In this document: positions 28,802 to 37,899 of the stretch, piece after piece
Layout: every line of letters starts with the position of its first letter
Numbering within the stretch: the first letter of the stretch is position 1
DNA from: Gammaproteobacteria bacterium
GTDB taxonomy: Bacteria > Pseudomonadota > Gammaproteobacteria > UBA4575
Direction of reading: 5' to 3'
DNA length: 64,000 nt
Assembly: GCA_014075255.1 (NCBI GenBank)
Contig: CP046178.1
Span: forward strand, 2,560,894 to 2,624,893
Notes under the pieces: generated by a model
The model's database searches: none
Seen by the model: only the letters and a program-made list of their open reading frames with translations
What the model was told of the DNA's origin: nothing
Position numbers and translations under genes: made by a program

Positions 28802-30595
28802 ATGACGAGAGTCATGTTGCATCAAAACGATATAGTTGGCGAAACAAACATCGAATCAAGACTGCCTACGTCAGATGATGTGCATGATTTAGCGCATTTG
28901 AGAAAGCTATTATTAGGTAGTGAGTATCAAGATTTGCTCAAATTGCAGCGTGAATTTTCAAATCATTCACATATTAGTGAAAAAATCTCTCAAGTTATAT
29001 CAGAAGCCATTGCAATTCGTTCGAAACAAGACGATTCAGTATCACAAGCTTTAGTTCCTTCAATAGAGCATGCCATCCGCGCATCTGCAAAACGTGACCC
29101 TAAGCGTTTAGCAAATGCTTTGTTTCCAGTAATGGGCCCTGCGATAAGGGAATCTGTTGCTGAAACTGTTAGCGCAATGATGCAGCAGGTCAATCAATTA
29201 TTAGAGAACAGCTTTAGTGCGCGCTCTGTTAAATGGCGCGTTAATGCTTTTCGAACTAAACGTTCTTTTGCGGAAGTCATGCTGGCAGATACTATGCTGT
29301 ATCAAGTTGAGCAGGTGTTTCTAATCCATCGTGAGTCGAGTCTACTTATCAAACATCTCACGTCTGCAAATGCGATCGTCAAAGATCCAGATATGGTTTC
29401 CGGTATGCTCACTGCGGTGACCGATTTTGTAAAAGACTCATTCGTTGTTGATAAGCAGCAAAATGTTAAGTCAATAAAGTTTGGTCAGCTGAATCTTTTG
29501 TTTGAAGCGGGACCGCATGCCATTATTGTTGTAGCGGTGCGGGGCCTGCTTCCTGCTGATTTGCAGATTACAATTCGCGAGCAAGTCGAAGAGCTGCATC
29601 GATTATATGGTAGTAGGTTGGAAACTTATAATGGTAATGCTGAAAACTTCCCTGATACTTATGAGCACTTGGATAAGTGTTTATTGAGCAAGAAGAAAGA
29701 TAGCAGACTAGAATCCAACAATAAACAAAAATTACCATGGCCTGCGATTTTCGTTGTCAGTCTTTTGCTATTACTTCCGTTTCTATGGTGGATGTTTAAT
29801 AAGATAGAGCAAAATAAATGGGAGAATGTTGTTCATCAATTGCAAGCAGAGTCTGGCGTTGTGATTTTAAATCATCATAAACAGAATGGTGAGTATGTAG
29901 TGATTGGATTGCGTGATCCCTTGTCTAGAGATCCTGCAGAAATTGTTGCGGCTAATCAAGAATTTCATAAGTCGGTTAAGTGGCAAATGCAATCTTACTA
30001 TTCCAATGAAAACGAAATTATTCAAAGACGTTTGCTCGATGTATTGAACCCACCCAACGATGTGGATGTAAATTTTCAAAACGGACTGTTGATTATATCG
30101 GGGAAGGCAGAAGCTTCATGGATAGCAGCTTTACCTAACAAGCTACCGTTCATATGGGGTGTTAAGCGTGTGGATACCAACCTACTACGTGAAAAAGAAG
30201 ACATTCAACAAAAAATACAACAATTCATCGGCTCTATTGAGGAGGTGGTAATAGAATTTGCACCAAATTCAAGCGAGCTATCGTCTAATGACATAGTATC
30301 TATAGGTAATGTTCAAAAGCAGATAAACAACTTGCGGATTTACTTAGCTAAAACCGAGCAAGAATTCAAACTTGGTATATTGGGTTATGCGGATGCAACT
30401 GGGACATCCTCGGCAAATATTTTGGCAAGCGAACAACGTGCTAGAAATGTACATAATGTGCTAACTAGCAAAGGTATTGCTGAAGATGATTTGCTAGCCA
30501 AAGGTTTGAGTGGTCAAGTTGTTCAATCTGAGTTTGTTAAGACTTTAAAATGCCATTCGCAACGCTGTGTAATGTTTGAGGTCTATATTAATTAA
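28802..30595 (+). CDS. Inner-membrane protein with cytoplasmic domain, BON-like and OmpA peptidoglycan-binding domains
   Basis: The 597-residue protein has no signal peptide. Residues 1-310 are a cytoplasmic domain of unknown family (SVKWRVNAFRTKRSFAEVML and FGQLNLLFEAGPHAIIV in its second half); one membrane segment follows (about 313-332); the rest is periplasmic. A BON-like region (about 405-463, VDVNFQNGLLIISGKAEASW) precedes an OmpA domain (about 480-597) with the peptidoglycan diaminopimelate-binding D531 in GYADATG and R546 in ASEQRARNV conserved. It therefore bridges the cytoplasm to the cell wall. The short motif LRKLLLGSEYQDLLKL near residue 33 recurs in the coiled-coil protein encoded upstream. 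Partners and role are unknown; cell-wall-anchored signalling or polar organisation is an inference. Confidence 0.88.
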   Translation: MTRVMLHQNDIVGETNIESRLPTSDDVHDLAHLRKLLLGSEYQDLLKLQREFSNHSHISEKISQVISEAIAIRSKQDDSVSQALVPSIEHAIRASAKRDPKRLANALFPVMGPAIRESVAETVSAMMQQVNQLLENSFSARSVKWRVNAFRTKRSFAEVMLADTMLYQVEQVFLIHRESSLLIKHLTSANAIVKDPDMVSGMLTAVTDFVKDSFVVDKQQNVKSIKFGQLNLLFEAGPHAIIVVAVRGLLPADLQITIREQVEELHRLYGSRLETYNGNAENFPDTYEHLDKCLLSKKKDSRLESNNKQKLPWPAIFVVSLLLLLPFLWWMFNKIEQNKWENVVHQLQAESGVVILNHHKQNGEYVVIGLRDPLSRDPAEIVAANQEFHKSVKWQMQSYYSNENEIIQRRLLDVLNPPNDVDVNFQNGLLIISGKAEASWIAALPNKLPFIWGVKRVDTNLLREKEDIQQKIQQFIGSIEEVVIEFAPNSSELSSNDIVSIGNVQKQINNLRIYLAKTEQEFKLGILGYADATGTSSANILASEQRARNVHNVLTSKGIAEDDLLAKGLSGQVVQSEFVKTLKCHSQRCVMFEVYIN

Positions 30596-30608
30596 GGTTG
30601 CTCGTTAA

Positions 30609-32483
30609 ATGCCTGCTAATTTATATTATATGTCTACTTCTAATTTTGAAACACTCGTATCTTTGTATAGAAGACTTGGGATAGTCGTGCTGGAGTTACG
30701 ACAAGATAGGAGTCTATGGTTGGTCTCTCCTGCGCCGACCTGGTTTTCATTGCTGGCTAAGTTAGCTAAAGATAATGGGGAAGGTCGAGTTCTTTCAGTT
30801 ACCTCCAATGTTTTAAATACATTTATTGAAGATGACGCGCAGAAAATGTGGACTACCGGGCAAGAACGAAATGTTTCTCCAATATGGATTGAAAGAGACA
30901 CTTCTGAAAATAGCATACCCTTTGAGGCAACGGCTTTACGTCAAGTGGATAGCATGTTGATTATTATTGAGCATGTGCCAGACACCTACGAGTCTAAGCA
31001 GTCACAAGCGAAGCAATTGCGCGAAAATGTTTTACTTAAAGGTTTGTTGGAAGACAAAAAGGCTGAACAAGCGCAAAAAATTGCATCTCGAGAAACTGAG
31101 CTTGAACAAGAAATTAGTGAACGCAGAGCGCTGGAAAAACAACTTACTCATTTGGCTTTTCACGATGCATTGACAGGATTGCCGAATAGATCGCTGTTTA
31201 CGGATAGATTGCAAAGGGCGATTGCAGAAGCTGAGAGAAAAAAAGAATCCGTAGTGGTGATGTTTATTGATTTAGATGATTTCAAAAAAGTGAATGATTC
31301 ATTTGGCCACCAGGTTGGCGACAAAGTGATTCAAGGGGCAGCATTACGTTTAAAAAAATGCTTGCGCGACATTGATTCCATTGCCCGTTTAGGTGGTGAT
31401 GAGTTCACCTTATTGGTTCCTCATATTGGAGATCGTGAAGATATAGAAATCATCGCTAGCCGTCTAATTGAGTCCTTGGAAGATCCGATTGTTGTAGAAG
31501 GTACAGAATTTCGCATGTCTATCAGTATTGGTATTTCGGTTTTCCCGAACGATGCCAACAATGAAGATAGTTTATTGCGCAATGCAGATACTGCAATGTA
31601 TTTTGCCAAGCACACGCGTGGTCCTAGTTATAAATTTTATGTCAAAGATATGGGTACATCGCCTTCGAAGCGGTTGGCATTAGTGTCAGATATCGAATTT
31701 GCTTTACAGCAAAAAGAATTTTTCTTGGTTTACCAGCCGATCATCGATATAAAAAATATGGAGGTTATGGGTGCTGAGGCACTGATACGATGGCGACGCA
31801 CAGATGGTGAAATTGTTGAGCCAGATCGGTTTATTCCTCTAGCGTGTGAATCAGATTTGATTGTAAAAATTGGTTCATGGGTTATCGAGCAAAGTTGCAA
31901 GCAACTTAGAAATTGGCGTGGGATTTACGGCGATAAATTTAGGATGAATGTTAATCTTTCAGTGCGTGAGCTTGAATCTAAGAAGTGTAAAGGCGACTTG
32001 CAAAAGTTAATGGAGGATTTGAACTTGCCCCCAGGCTCTTTAGAGATTGAAATAACCGATACGATGCCGATCGAAAATTCTAATATTATGCAGACCAATG
32101 TTGATTTTCTAAAGAGTTTGCATGTGTCGACTGCGATCGATCGGTTTGGTGATCGTCAAACATCTTTAAAGTCGATTAAAACACTAGGGCTAAATTCGAT
32201 AAAAATAGATCGATTCTTCGTAAATGGAATCGAATCCGATCAAGATAGCTACGATGTTTTTAATGGTATTGTCAAGCTGAGTTTGTGCCTATCAGATAAT
32301 GTTTTAGTCGAAGGTATAGAAACCAAAGAACAGCTGGAAATTATTCAGAGTATGGAAGTGGATGAGGCCCAGGGGTTTTTCTTCACTCAGCCATTAGAGT
32401 CACACTTTTTTGATCAATGGATGAAAGAGTTTGATAAGAAACAAAAAACTCAACTTAAAATAGTTGAGAAAAAGAAAGCTTAG
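30609..32483 (+). CDS. GGDEF-EAL protein with degenerate EAL domain
   Basis: The 624-residue soluble protein has an N-terminal domain (1-130, probably PAS-like), a coiled-coil signalling helix (about 140-178), a GGDEF domain and an EAL domain. The GGDEF domain is intact: GGDEF at 262-266, with an RDID inhibitory site just upstream, so it can be a feedback-regulated diguanylate cyclase. The EAL domain keeps EAL (390-392), NLS, EIT, the KID lysine, the VEGIET glutamate and QGFFF, but the metal-binding DDFG reads DRFG (D511, R512) and the following GTGY loop is GDRQ. It is probably not an active phosphodiesterase and may act as a c-di-GMP sensor. It follows the OmpA gene by 13 bases. A second in-frame ATG (30630) is an alternative start. 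Confidence 0.93.
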   Translation: MPANLYYMSTSNFETLVSLYRRLGIVVLELRQDRSLWLVSPAPTWFSLLAKLAKDNGEGRVLSVTSNVLNTFIEDDAQKMWTTGQERNVSPIWIERDTSENSIPFEATALRQVDSMLIIIEHVPDTYESKQSQAKQLRENVLLKGLLEDKKAEQAQKIASRETELEQEISERRALEKQLTHLAFHDALTGLPNRSLFTDRLQRAIAEAERKKESVVVMFIDLDDFKKVNDSFGHQVGDKVIQGAALRLKKCLRDIDSIARLGGDEFTLLVPHIGDREDIEIIASRLIESLEDPIVVEGTEFRMSISIGISVFPNDANNEDSLLRNADTAMYFAKHTRGPSYKFYVKDMGTSPSKRLALVSDIEFALQQKEFFLVYQPIIDIKNMEVMGAEALIRWRRTDGEIVEPDRFIPLACESDLIVKIGSWVIEQSCKQLRNWRGIYGDKFRMNVNLSVRELESKKCKGDLQKLMEDLNLPPGSLEIEITDTMPIENSNIMQTNVDFLKSLHVSTAIDRFGDRQTSLKSIKTLGLNSIKIDRFFVNGIESDQDSYDVFNGIVKLSLCLSDNVLVEGIETKEQLEIIQSMEVDEAQGFFFTQPLESHFFDQWMKEFDKKQKTQLKIVEKKKA

Positions 32484-32509
32484 TGAGTCTTTTTTAAGTT
32501 ATTTTGTGC

Positions 32510-33718
32510 TTAGGCGTAGTGTTGCGCAACATATTTTTGCACTATTATTTTAAATTCCTCAGCAATCTTCTCGCCCCTTAAAGTAGTAAATTTATCACCA
32601 TCAACATATACTGGTGCTATAGGTTTCTCGCCGGTTCCAGGTAAACTAATGCCAATATTGGCATGTTTGCTTTCGCCTGGTCCGTTTACTACGCAACCCA
32701 TGACAGCTACTTTCATTTCTTCTACACCGCTATATTGTTGTTTCCAAACAAGCATTTGAGTTTTTAAATAATCTTCAATGTCCGCCGCTAAATATTGAAA
32801 GTAATCGCTAGTGGTGCGCCCGCAACCTGGGCAGGATGTTACTTCTGGTGTGAACGAGCGTAATCCCATCATTTGTAATATTTGTTGGGCCACAACAACT
32901 TCTTGCGTGCGTGCGCCGCCCGGTTCAGGAGTTAGCGAAATTCTAATGGTATCGCCAATACCTTCTTGCAGCAGTATAGAGAGTGCGGCTGTTGAGGCGA
33001 CGATGCCTTTACTACCCATACCCGCCTCTGTAAGGCCTAGATGTAACGCATAGCCACATCGTTTTGCTAAATCTCGGTAAACACGCACCAGTGCTTGCAC
33101 TTCGCTGAGCTTGCAAGAAAGAATAATTTTATTGTGTGCGAGGCCAATCTTTTCGGCCAATGCGGCGCTTTCTAATGCAGATGCAATTAACGCATCGTGC
33201 ATCACTTCTTGTAGAGATCTTGGTTGTGAGGAACTTTTATTATCATCCAGCATTTTAGCTAACAAATCTTGATCTAAGCTGCCCCAATTAACTCCAATGC
33301 GAACTGATTTATTTTCTGCACATGCGATTTCGATAATTTCAGTAAACTGTTTATCACTACGTCCAACATTGCCAGGATTGATGCGATATTTGTCTAGCGC
33401 TTGTGCGCACTCGGTATATTTTTTTAATAAGCGGCTGCCATTGAAATGAAAATCGCCTACCAGCGGTACATCCACTCCAGCATTGTCCAATTTCTCGCGT
33501 ATTGTTGGTACTGCTTTGGCAGCATCTTTATTGTTTACGGTGACGCGTACAATTTCTGATCCTGCGGAAGCGAGAGCTGAAACCTGCGCTACAGTTTTTT
33601 CTATATCAGCCGTATCAGTATTGGTCATGGACTGTACGACAATAGGAGAATGTCCTCCTACTGTTACATTGCCAACATCGACTGCAGTACTATTACGCCG
33701 AAACTTTATTGAATTCAT
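32510..33718 (-). CDS. ispG: 4-hydroxy-3-methylbut-2-enyl diphosphate synthase IspG
   Basis: IspG (GcpE) catalyses the reductive ring opening of methylerythritol cyclodiphosphate in the non-mevalonate isoprenoid pathway, using a [4Fe-4S] cluster. The N-terminal TIM-barrel starts [20 protein letters not shown]; the cluster ligands are in [15 protein letters not shown] and GCVVNGPGE with its glutamate. Length (402) is somewhat above that of E. coli. In many gammaproteobacteria ispG lies between rodZ and hisS; here it stands alone on the minus strand, convergent with the GGDEF-EAL gene. Confidence 0.97.
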   Translation of the reverse strand: MNSIKFRRNSTAVDVGNVTVGGHSPIVVQSMTNTDTADIEKTVAQVSALASAGSEIVRVTVNNKDAAKAVPTIREKLDNAGVDVPLVGDFHFNGSRLLKKYTECAQALDKYRINPGNVGRSDKQFTEIIEIACAENKSVRIGVNWGSLDQDLLAKMLDDNKSSSQPRSLQEVMHDALIASALESAALAEKIGLAHNKIILSCKLSEVQALVRVYRDLAKRCGYALHLGLTEAGMGSKGIVASTAALSILLQEGIGDTIRISLTPEPGGARTQEVVVAQQILQMMGLRSFTPEVTSCPGCGRTTSDYFQYLAADIEDYLKTQMLVWKQQYSGVEEMKVAVMGCVVNGPGESKHANIGISLPGTGEKPIAPVYVDGDKFTTLRGEKIAEEFKIIVQKYVAQHYA

Positions 33719-33856
33719 AGCTTGCTTATACTCAATACAGTATTAGTTTCAAAACGATTTAGAATCTTAACTCATTAGGATCCTGTTGCGGGTAGAATTA
33801 GCCAGATAGATTTAGCTTGGTATGATTCGAAAAACCATATATACCTCATTTTAAAT

Positions 33857-34273
33857 ATGTATTGGCAAAATAAATTCACATTTCAGTCTTCGGGTAGAGG
33901 TACTTACGAGATTACTAGAAATGTTGAAGAGATGATTCGTGACTCTGGTGTACAGCAAGGGCTGTGTCATTTATTTATTCAACATACCAGTGCATCGCTC
34001 ATAATTAGTGAAAATGCTGATCCTGCTGTACATGTGGATCTTGAAACCTTCATGTCTAAACTCAGCCCAGATGGTGACCCAATGTTTACCCATCGAGCAG
34101 AAGGCAATGATGATATGCCTGCCCATATTCGCAGTGTGCTAACACAAACCGAATTAAATGTTCCGGTTAGTAATGGGGGGTCTGGTTTAGGAGTGTGGCA
34201 GGGAATTTACTTATGGGAACACCGAACTTCGCCTCACCAAAGACAAATTATCGTTACCATTCATGGGCAATAG
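33857..34273 (+). CDS. yjbQ: YjbQ family (UPF0047) protein
   Basis: The 138-residue product has the family signatures CHLFIQHTSASLIISENADP and GVWQGIYLWEHR, including conserved histidines. YjbQ proteins have been described as having a weak secondary thiamin-phosphate synthase activity; the physiological role is unsettled. Length equals that of E. coli YjbQ. The HAD phosphatase gene follows after two bases. Confidence 0.94.
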   Translation: MYWQNKFTFQSSGRGTYEITRNVEEMIRDSGVQQGLCHLFIQHTSASLIISENADPAVHVDLETFMSKLSPDGDPMFTHRAEGNDDMPAHIRSVLTQTELNVPVSNGGSGLGVWQGIYLWEHRTSPHQRQIIVTIHGQ

Positions 34274-34275
34274 TT

Positions 34276-34968
34276 ATGGGTGACTTTTCGAATATCCGTT
34301 GTGTTGTATTTGATTTGGACGACACTTTGTGGCCTTGCGAACCCACTATACTAAATGCAGAATTGGCATTATATGAATGGCTTAAAGAATGTTATCCACG
34401 TATTACAGCTCAGTATTCACTAGAAAGTTTGCGGGAACAGCGTGCTAATTTTGCATTACTCAATCCGCACATAGCCCACGATGTGACTGCACTGCGCAAA
34501 CAATCGCTAGCAGAGTTAGCGCAAAAATTTGATTATCCAATGAGTTTAGCAAATGATGGCTTAACACTTTTTAGACAGCATAGAAATCAAGTTGATTTGT
34601 TTGATGATGCTTTGTCAACAATACAAAAAATAGGTGAACATTTTAAAATTGGTGTTATAACAAATGGAAATGCTGACCTTGAGGCTATAGGTCTGAGCGA
34701 GCATTTTGATTTTATTGTGACAGCTGAGGAAGCAGGAGTAGCAAAACCGGATAAAGCGATATTTGAGTATGCGCGAAACAGAGTAAAGTTAGCCAGTCAT
34801 GAATTACTTTATGTAGGCGATCATCCTACTATTGATGTGCTAGGGTCTAGCAATAGTGGCTGGAAATCACTGTGGTTTAATCCTGCGGCGGCGCATTGGC
34901 CAGAAGATATTATGCCGGATGCAGAAATTCAGAAACTCAGTGAGTTGCCGGGTCTGCTATCTATCTAA
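34276..34968 (+). CDS. HAD-superfamily hydrolase (YigB-like)
   Basis: A class IA haloacid-dehalogenase-like phosphatase of 230 residues. Motif I is VVFDLDDTLWP with nucleophile D13 and acid D15; motif II is VITNGNAD; motif III lysine is in AGVAKPDKAIFEYA; motif IV is YVGDHPTID. DLDDTL followed by a helical cap resembles YigB, which dephosphorylates FMN and a riboflavin intermediate, but substrate cannot be read from sequence. The start is ATG 34276, two bases after yjbQ; an upstream in-frame start overlapping yjbQ would add 27 residues unlike the family. Confidence 0.87.
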   Translation: MGDFSNIRCVVFDLDDTLWPCEPTILNAELALYEWLKECYPRITAQYSLESLREQRANFALLNPHIAHDVTALRKQSLAELAQKFDYPMSLANDGLTLFRQHRNQVDLFDDALSTIQKIGEHFKIGVITNGNADLEAIGLSEHFDFIVTAEEAGVAKPDKAIFEYARNRVKLASHELLYVGDHPTIDVLGSSNSGWKSLWFNPAAAHWPEDIMPDAEIQKLSELPGLLSI

Positions 34969-34999
34969 AATAAAAAATATGTAAGTTAAGGAGAGGGCA

Positions 35000-35335
35000 A
35001 TGCAAGAACCTGGATTAGGTCTAGAAGAAAGAATTGTTAAATTAGAACGAATCATGTCTACCATGCGTATCGCAATTATTGTACTAGTTGGTTTCATGAT
35101 GTACGACACATTAGCGCCGGAAACTGGCTCAAATATTATTTTTGCAGATAAAATAAAATCTAGACAGTTTGTGTTGCTTGGTCCAGGTGATGAAGCTATT
35201 GGCTATTGGGACTACAAGGATACCAAAGGTTTGAAACTGTTCTCTAAAGAGGGTGATCACGTTATTGTGAGCCCCGATGCCGTTACATTTTACCAGGACA
35301 AATTGAATCCTGAAGTTAAATCTAAATACGATTAA
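35000..35335 (+). CDS. Small single-pass membrane protein, 111 aa
   Basis: An N-terminal amphipathic segment (GLEERIVKLERIMSTMR) is followed by one membrane helix (about residues 22-41) and a probably periplasmic domain with short beta-like repeats (FADKIKSRQFVLLGPGDEAI, GLKLFSKEGDHVIVS). I do not recognise it. AAGGAGAGG gives a strong ribosome binding site. Its TAA shares TTAA with the stop of the convergent coiled-coil/HhH gene. Confidence 0.75.
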   Translation: MQEPGLGLEERIVKLERIMSTMRIAIIVLVGFMMYDTLAPETGSNIIFADKIKSRQFVLLGPGDEAIGYWDYKDTKGLKLFSKEGDHVIVSPDAVTFYQDKLNPEVKSKYD

Positions 35336-36852
35336 TCAATTTTTTGACCATACTTTTGTTTATACAGCCTTTTTGACTGGCTCACCCATTTGTCTCGATT
35401 GATACGGTCTGGGAAGCTTCCAAGTGTAGTGGCTAAGGTTTCTATATCTGCAGCTTTCAAGCGTCCTAATTGTTCGTATGAATACACGCCAAACGCATTA
35501 AGCTTGCCCTCCATAACGGGGCCTATACCCTTTACAACTTGAAGATCATCTTTAACTTTAGCGGCTGCAATTTTTAGGCCTTTTGCAGGTGCTTTTAGCC
35601 CAGCAGCACGTTTTGCAGCAGGTTTAGATGCTTTCGATTGTTTTTTCTTAGCAGGCTTTGGGCGAGTTGGTTTTGGCGTAGGGATAGTTTTCGTGTTTAA
35701 TTTACTTTTGAAGGCTTCAATAGTGTGTTCATGCTCACGCAACATGGACTGATCAAGTCGTGAAGTTTGTAGGTCGCTTTCAAGGGTTGCTAATTTTCCT
35801 TTGTACTCTTGAACTGCAGCAGCGCTTGATGCGAGTGCTCGGTTATCTGCGGTACGTATTTGTTCACGAAGATCATCTATTACTGCATCTTTTTCCTCGC
35901 AAGTGTCGACGAACACACGTTCTTTTTCGCTAGATTCAAGTTTTATTTCATTAATTTGTTTATAAGTGCGACCCAAGACATTATTTTTACTGGTTCCAGC
36001 AAGCCGAACTTTATCCATGAAGCGATTAAATTTATTGTCGTTGCTTGGTGTCTCTAGTGGAGTTAGCTCATCGATGCGTTTCATCAAGCTTTGTAGTTCA
36101 GCTTGGTTGCTAGCATTTTGTTCAGCCAAATCTTTATTACGCTGTTTTTGAACAGCCGTTATTTCGGTTTGTGATTTGTTTTTAAATGCATGTAACTCTG
36201 CTTTAGCACCGCTGGCCTGTTGTTCTAGCATTGGATGTATTTCGCGCATGCTAGCCGTGTCCACACGATCCCGTCTCCACTTGCTTTGCACCTGTCCGAT
36301 CATGCCATGCAAGCCGCGAACATCATTTTCTGAATTAGTAACTTTGTCGTTGAGGTTTTGTACTTTGACAATCATGTCATCGAGTCTGAATTTATACGGC
36401 TCTTGATCCGTAACGTGCTTATTTAGACGTTTGATTTTTTGATTAGCATCCGCATGCATGTCTACATACTGGCAAGCTAAATTTTCAAAATCATTTCGTT
36501 CGCTAAGGGTTGTCTGATACTTATGTTGAAGATTTTTAACCCAAGTTTGATGAATGGGTAGCAGCTTGGCTTTTTTTAATGTTGACTGCCAACGTGAAGT
36601 CATCAGTATTAAGTCGCCGCTTTGGCGATCGTATTTTGATTGGATATCGCCGTATTGGTTTTTATAGTTAATTGCTTGCTTTTTTGTATTTTCTAGTTCT
36701 GTTGCCTGGGTATTTATTTTAGATTCTAGGCTGCTACGTAATTCGGCTAAATCGCGGTTGCAGGTGCAGCGGCGTATAAACCATCCTATTGCTGCACCGA
36801 TGGCGGCAGCTGCTAGCAAATAAAGTAGTAATTCATTTAGTAAATAGCTCAT
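35332..36852 (-). CDS. Membrane-anchored coiled-coil protein with C-terminal helix-hairpin-helix domain
   Basis: The 506-residue protein starts with a membrane helix (about residues 5-26) followed by RRCTCNR, so by the positive-inside rule the rest is cytoplasmic. Residues 35-385 are mostly coiled coil; 390-435 form a Lys/Ala/Pro-rich linker; 437-500 is a helix-hairpin-helix domain (DDLQVVKGIGPVMEGKLNAF and GVYSYEQLGRLKAADIETLA) of the sort found on the ends of NADH dehydrogenase-like and other proteins. It follows the BON-OmpA gene by 53 bases on the same strand. A link between envelope and a cytoplasmic, perhaps nucleic-acid, target is an inference. Confidence 0.82.
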   Translation of the reverse strand: MSYLLNELLLYLLAAAAIGAAIGWFIRRCTCNRDLAELRSSLESKINTQATELENTKKQAINYKNQYGDIQSKYDRQSGDLILMTSRWQSTLKKAKLLPIHQTWVKNLQHKYQTTLSERNDFENLACQYVDMHADANQKIKRLNKHVTDQEPYKFRLDDMIVKVQNLNDKVTNSENDVRGLHGMIGQVQSKWRRDRVDTASMREIHPMLEQQASGAKAELHAFKNKSQTEITAVQKQRNKDLAEQNASNQAELQSLMKRIDELTPLETPSNDNKFNRFMDKVRLAGTSKNNVLGRTYKQINEIKLESSEKERVFVDTCEEKDAVIDDLREQIRTADNRALASSAAAVQEYKGKLATLESDLQTSRLDQSMLREHEHTIEAFKSKLNTKTIPTPKPTRPKPAKKKQSKASKPAAKRAAGLKAPAKGLKIAAAKVKDDLQVVKGIGPVMEGKLNAFGVYSYEQLGRLKAADIETLATTLGSFPDRINRDKWVSQSKRLYKQKYGQKID

Positions 36853-36905
36853 GGTTATGGTCTCGTGATTTAATTCTCTGTAGGATTTATTGTCTTTAGA
36901 CTTAG

Positions 36906-37700
36906 TTATTTCCGGCTTACAGCAAACTCAATGCGTCGATTAAGTGCGCGGCCTTTTGCAGAACCGTTGTCAGCAATCGGTAAAGTTTCGCCGAAGCCTG
37001 TAGCGGTAAGGCGTTCAGTTTGAATTCCAGCGGCGGCAATGTAGTTTAAAACGGCTTGTGCGCGTTGCTGGCTAAGTTCAAAATTCAAACTGTCGTCACC
37101 AACGTTATCGGTGTGGCCTTCAATAACCGCATCAAATTCTGTGTGTTCGGTTAATACATTCACCACATCATCCAGAATTAATTTGCCTTGCAGGGTAATT
37201 TCGTTGCTGCCAAATAAGAAAGTTATGCCTGATAGATCTAACGTTTTTAATAATTCTTCGACAGCTTCAACTAGAACTTCAGGTTCGGGTTTAATTTCAG
37301 GCGCAAGAACAACTTGTGGCTCGGGAGTTGGTTTAGGTACAGGCTCAGGGGCTATTTCTGGTTCAGGTGCAACTTCAATAATTTTTGTTTGTGATATCCT
37401 GAGTTGATTGTCGACTAAACGTATACCAGGTAAAGTCGCAACAATTTGTTCGATCTCCTGAGAGCGACTTACACTCACAACAATTCCAGTTAGCGTTGCA
37501 TCTCGTCCATCCACGTTAACCACTGCGCCGCCAATTTGATGATCTTTAAGTAGCTGATTGCTACGGATGCTCAAGTTGTTTTCAATGTATTCTGCTTTGC
37601 TATCTCTTGCGTACCAATATAAAGCGGTAAGGCCAGCAATGCCTAAAATAAAAGGCATTAACATGCAAAAAGTACAATGATTTGTACGTTGGTCAGTCAT
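36906..37700 (-). CDS. BON-OmpA domain envelope protein
   Basis: A short cytoplasmic N-terminus with cysteines is followed by one membrane helix (about residues 13-31), a BON-like domain (about 40-105, GGAVVNVDGRDATLTGIV), a Pro/Glu-rich spacer (110-145) and an OmpA peptidoglycan-binding domain (about 155-264). The latter has EGHTDNVGDD and LSQQRAQAV, with the diaminopimelate-binding D and R present. The arrangement resembles mycobacterial ArfA-type proteins, although that is only a domain similarity. It is the first gene of a two-gene unit with the coiled-coil/HhH gene. Confidence 0.9.
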   Translation of the reverse strand: MTDQRTNHCTFCMLMPFILGIAGLTALYWYARDSKAEYIENNLSIRSNQLLKDHQIGGAVVNVDGRDATLTGIVVSVSRSQEIEQIVATLPGIRLVDNQLRISQTKIIEVAPEPEIAPEPVPKPTPEPQVVLAPEIKPEPEVLVEAVEELLKTLDLSGITFLFGSNEITLQGKLILDDVVNVLTEHTEFDAVIEGHTDNVGDDSLNFELSQQRAQAVLNYIAAAGIQTERLTATGFGETLPIADNGSAKGRALNRRIEFAVSRK

Positions 37701-37899
37701 GGTTAGTAATAATTTTTATAGTTTTACAACAGTCAGAAACTAGCATTTCTCAACCCTAGGTAAGTATTGCTTGATAGCCATAAATTCGCAAACAAAATTG
37801 TACAAATCTAAATAATGTTTTGTATCAAGTCGCATAAATTACACGCACATTATCCTTATATATTTAAAGGTAATGTCTCGTAATGGAAGTAATATTTGC

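Noticed and set aside
34195-34275. Upstream start for the HAD hydrolase inside yjbQ
   Set aside because: The extra 27 residues do not resemble the family, and the core starts directly after ATG 34276.
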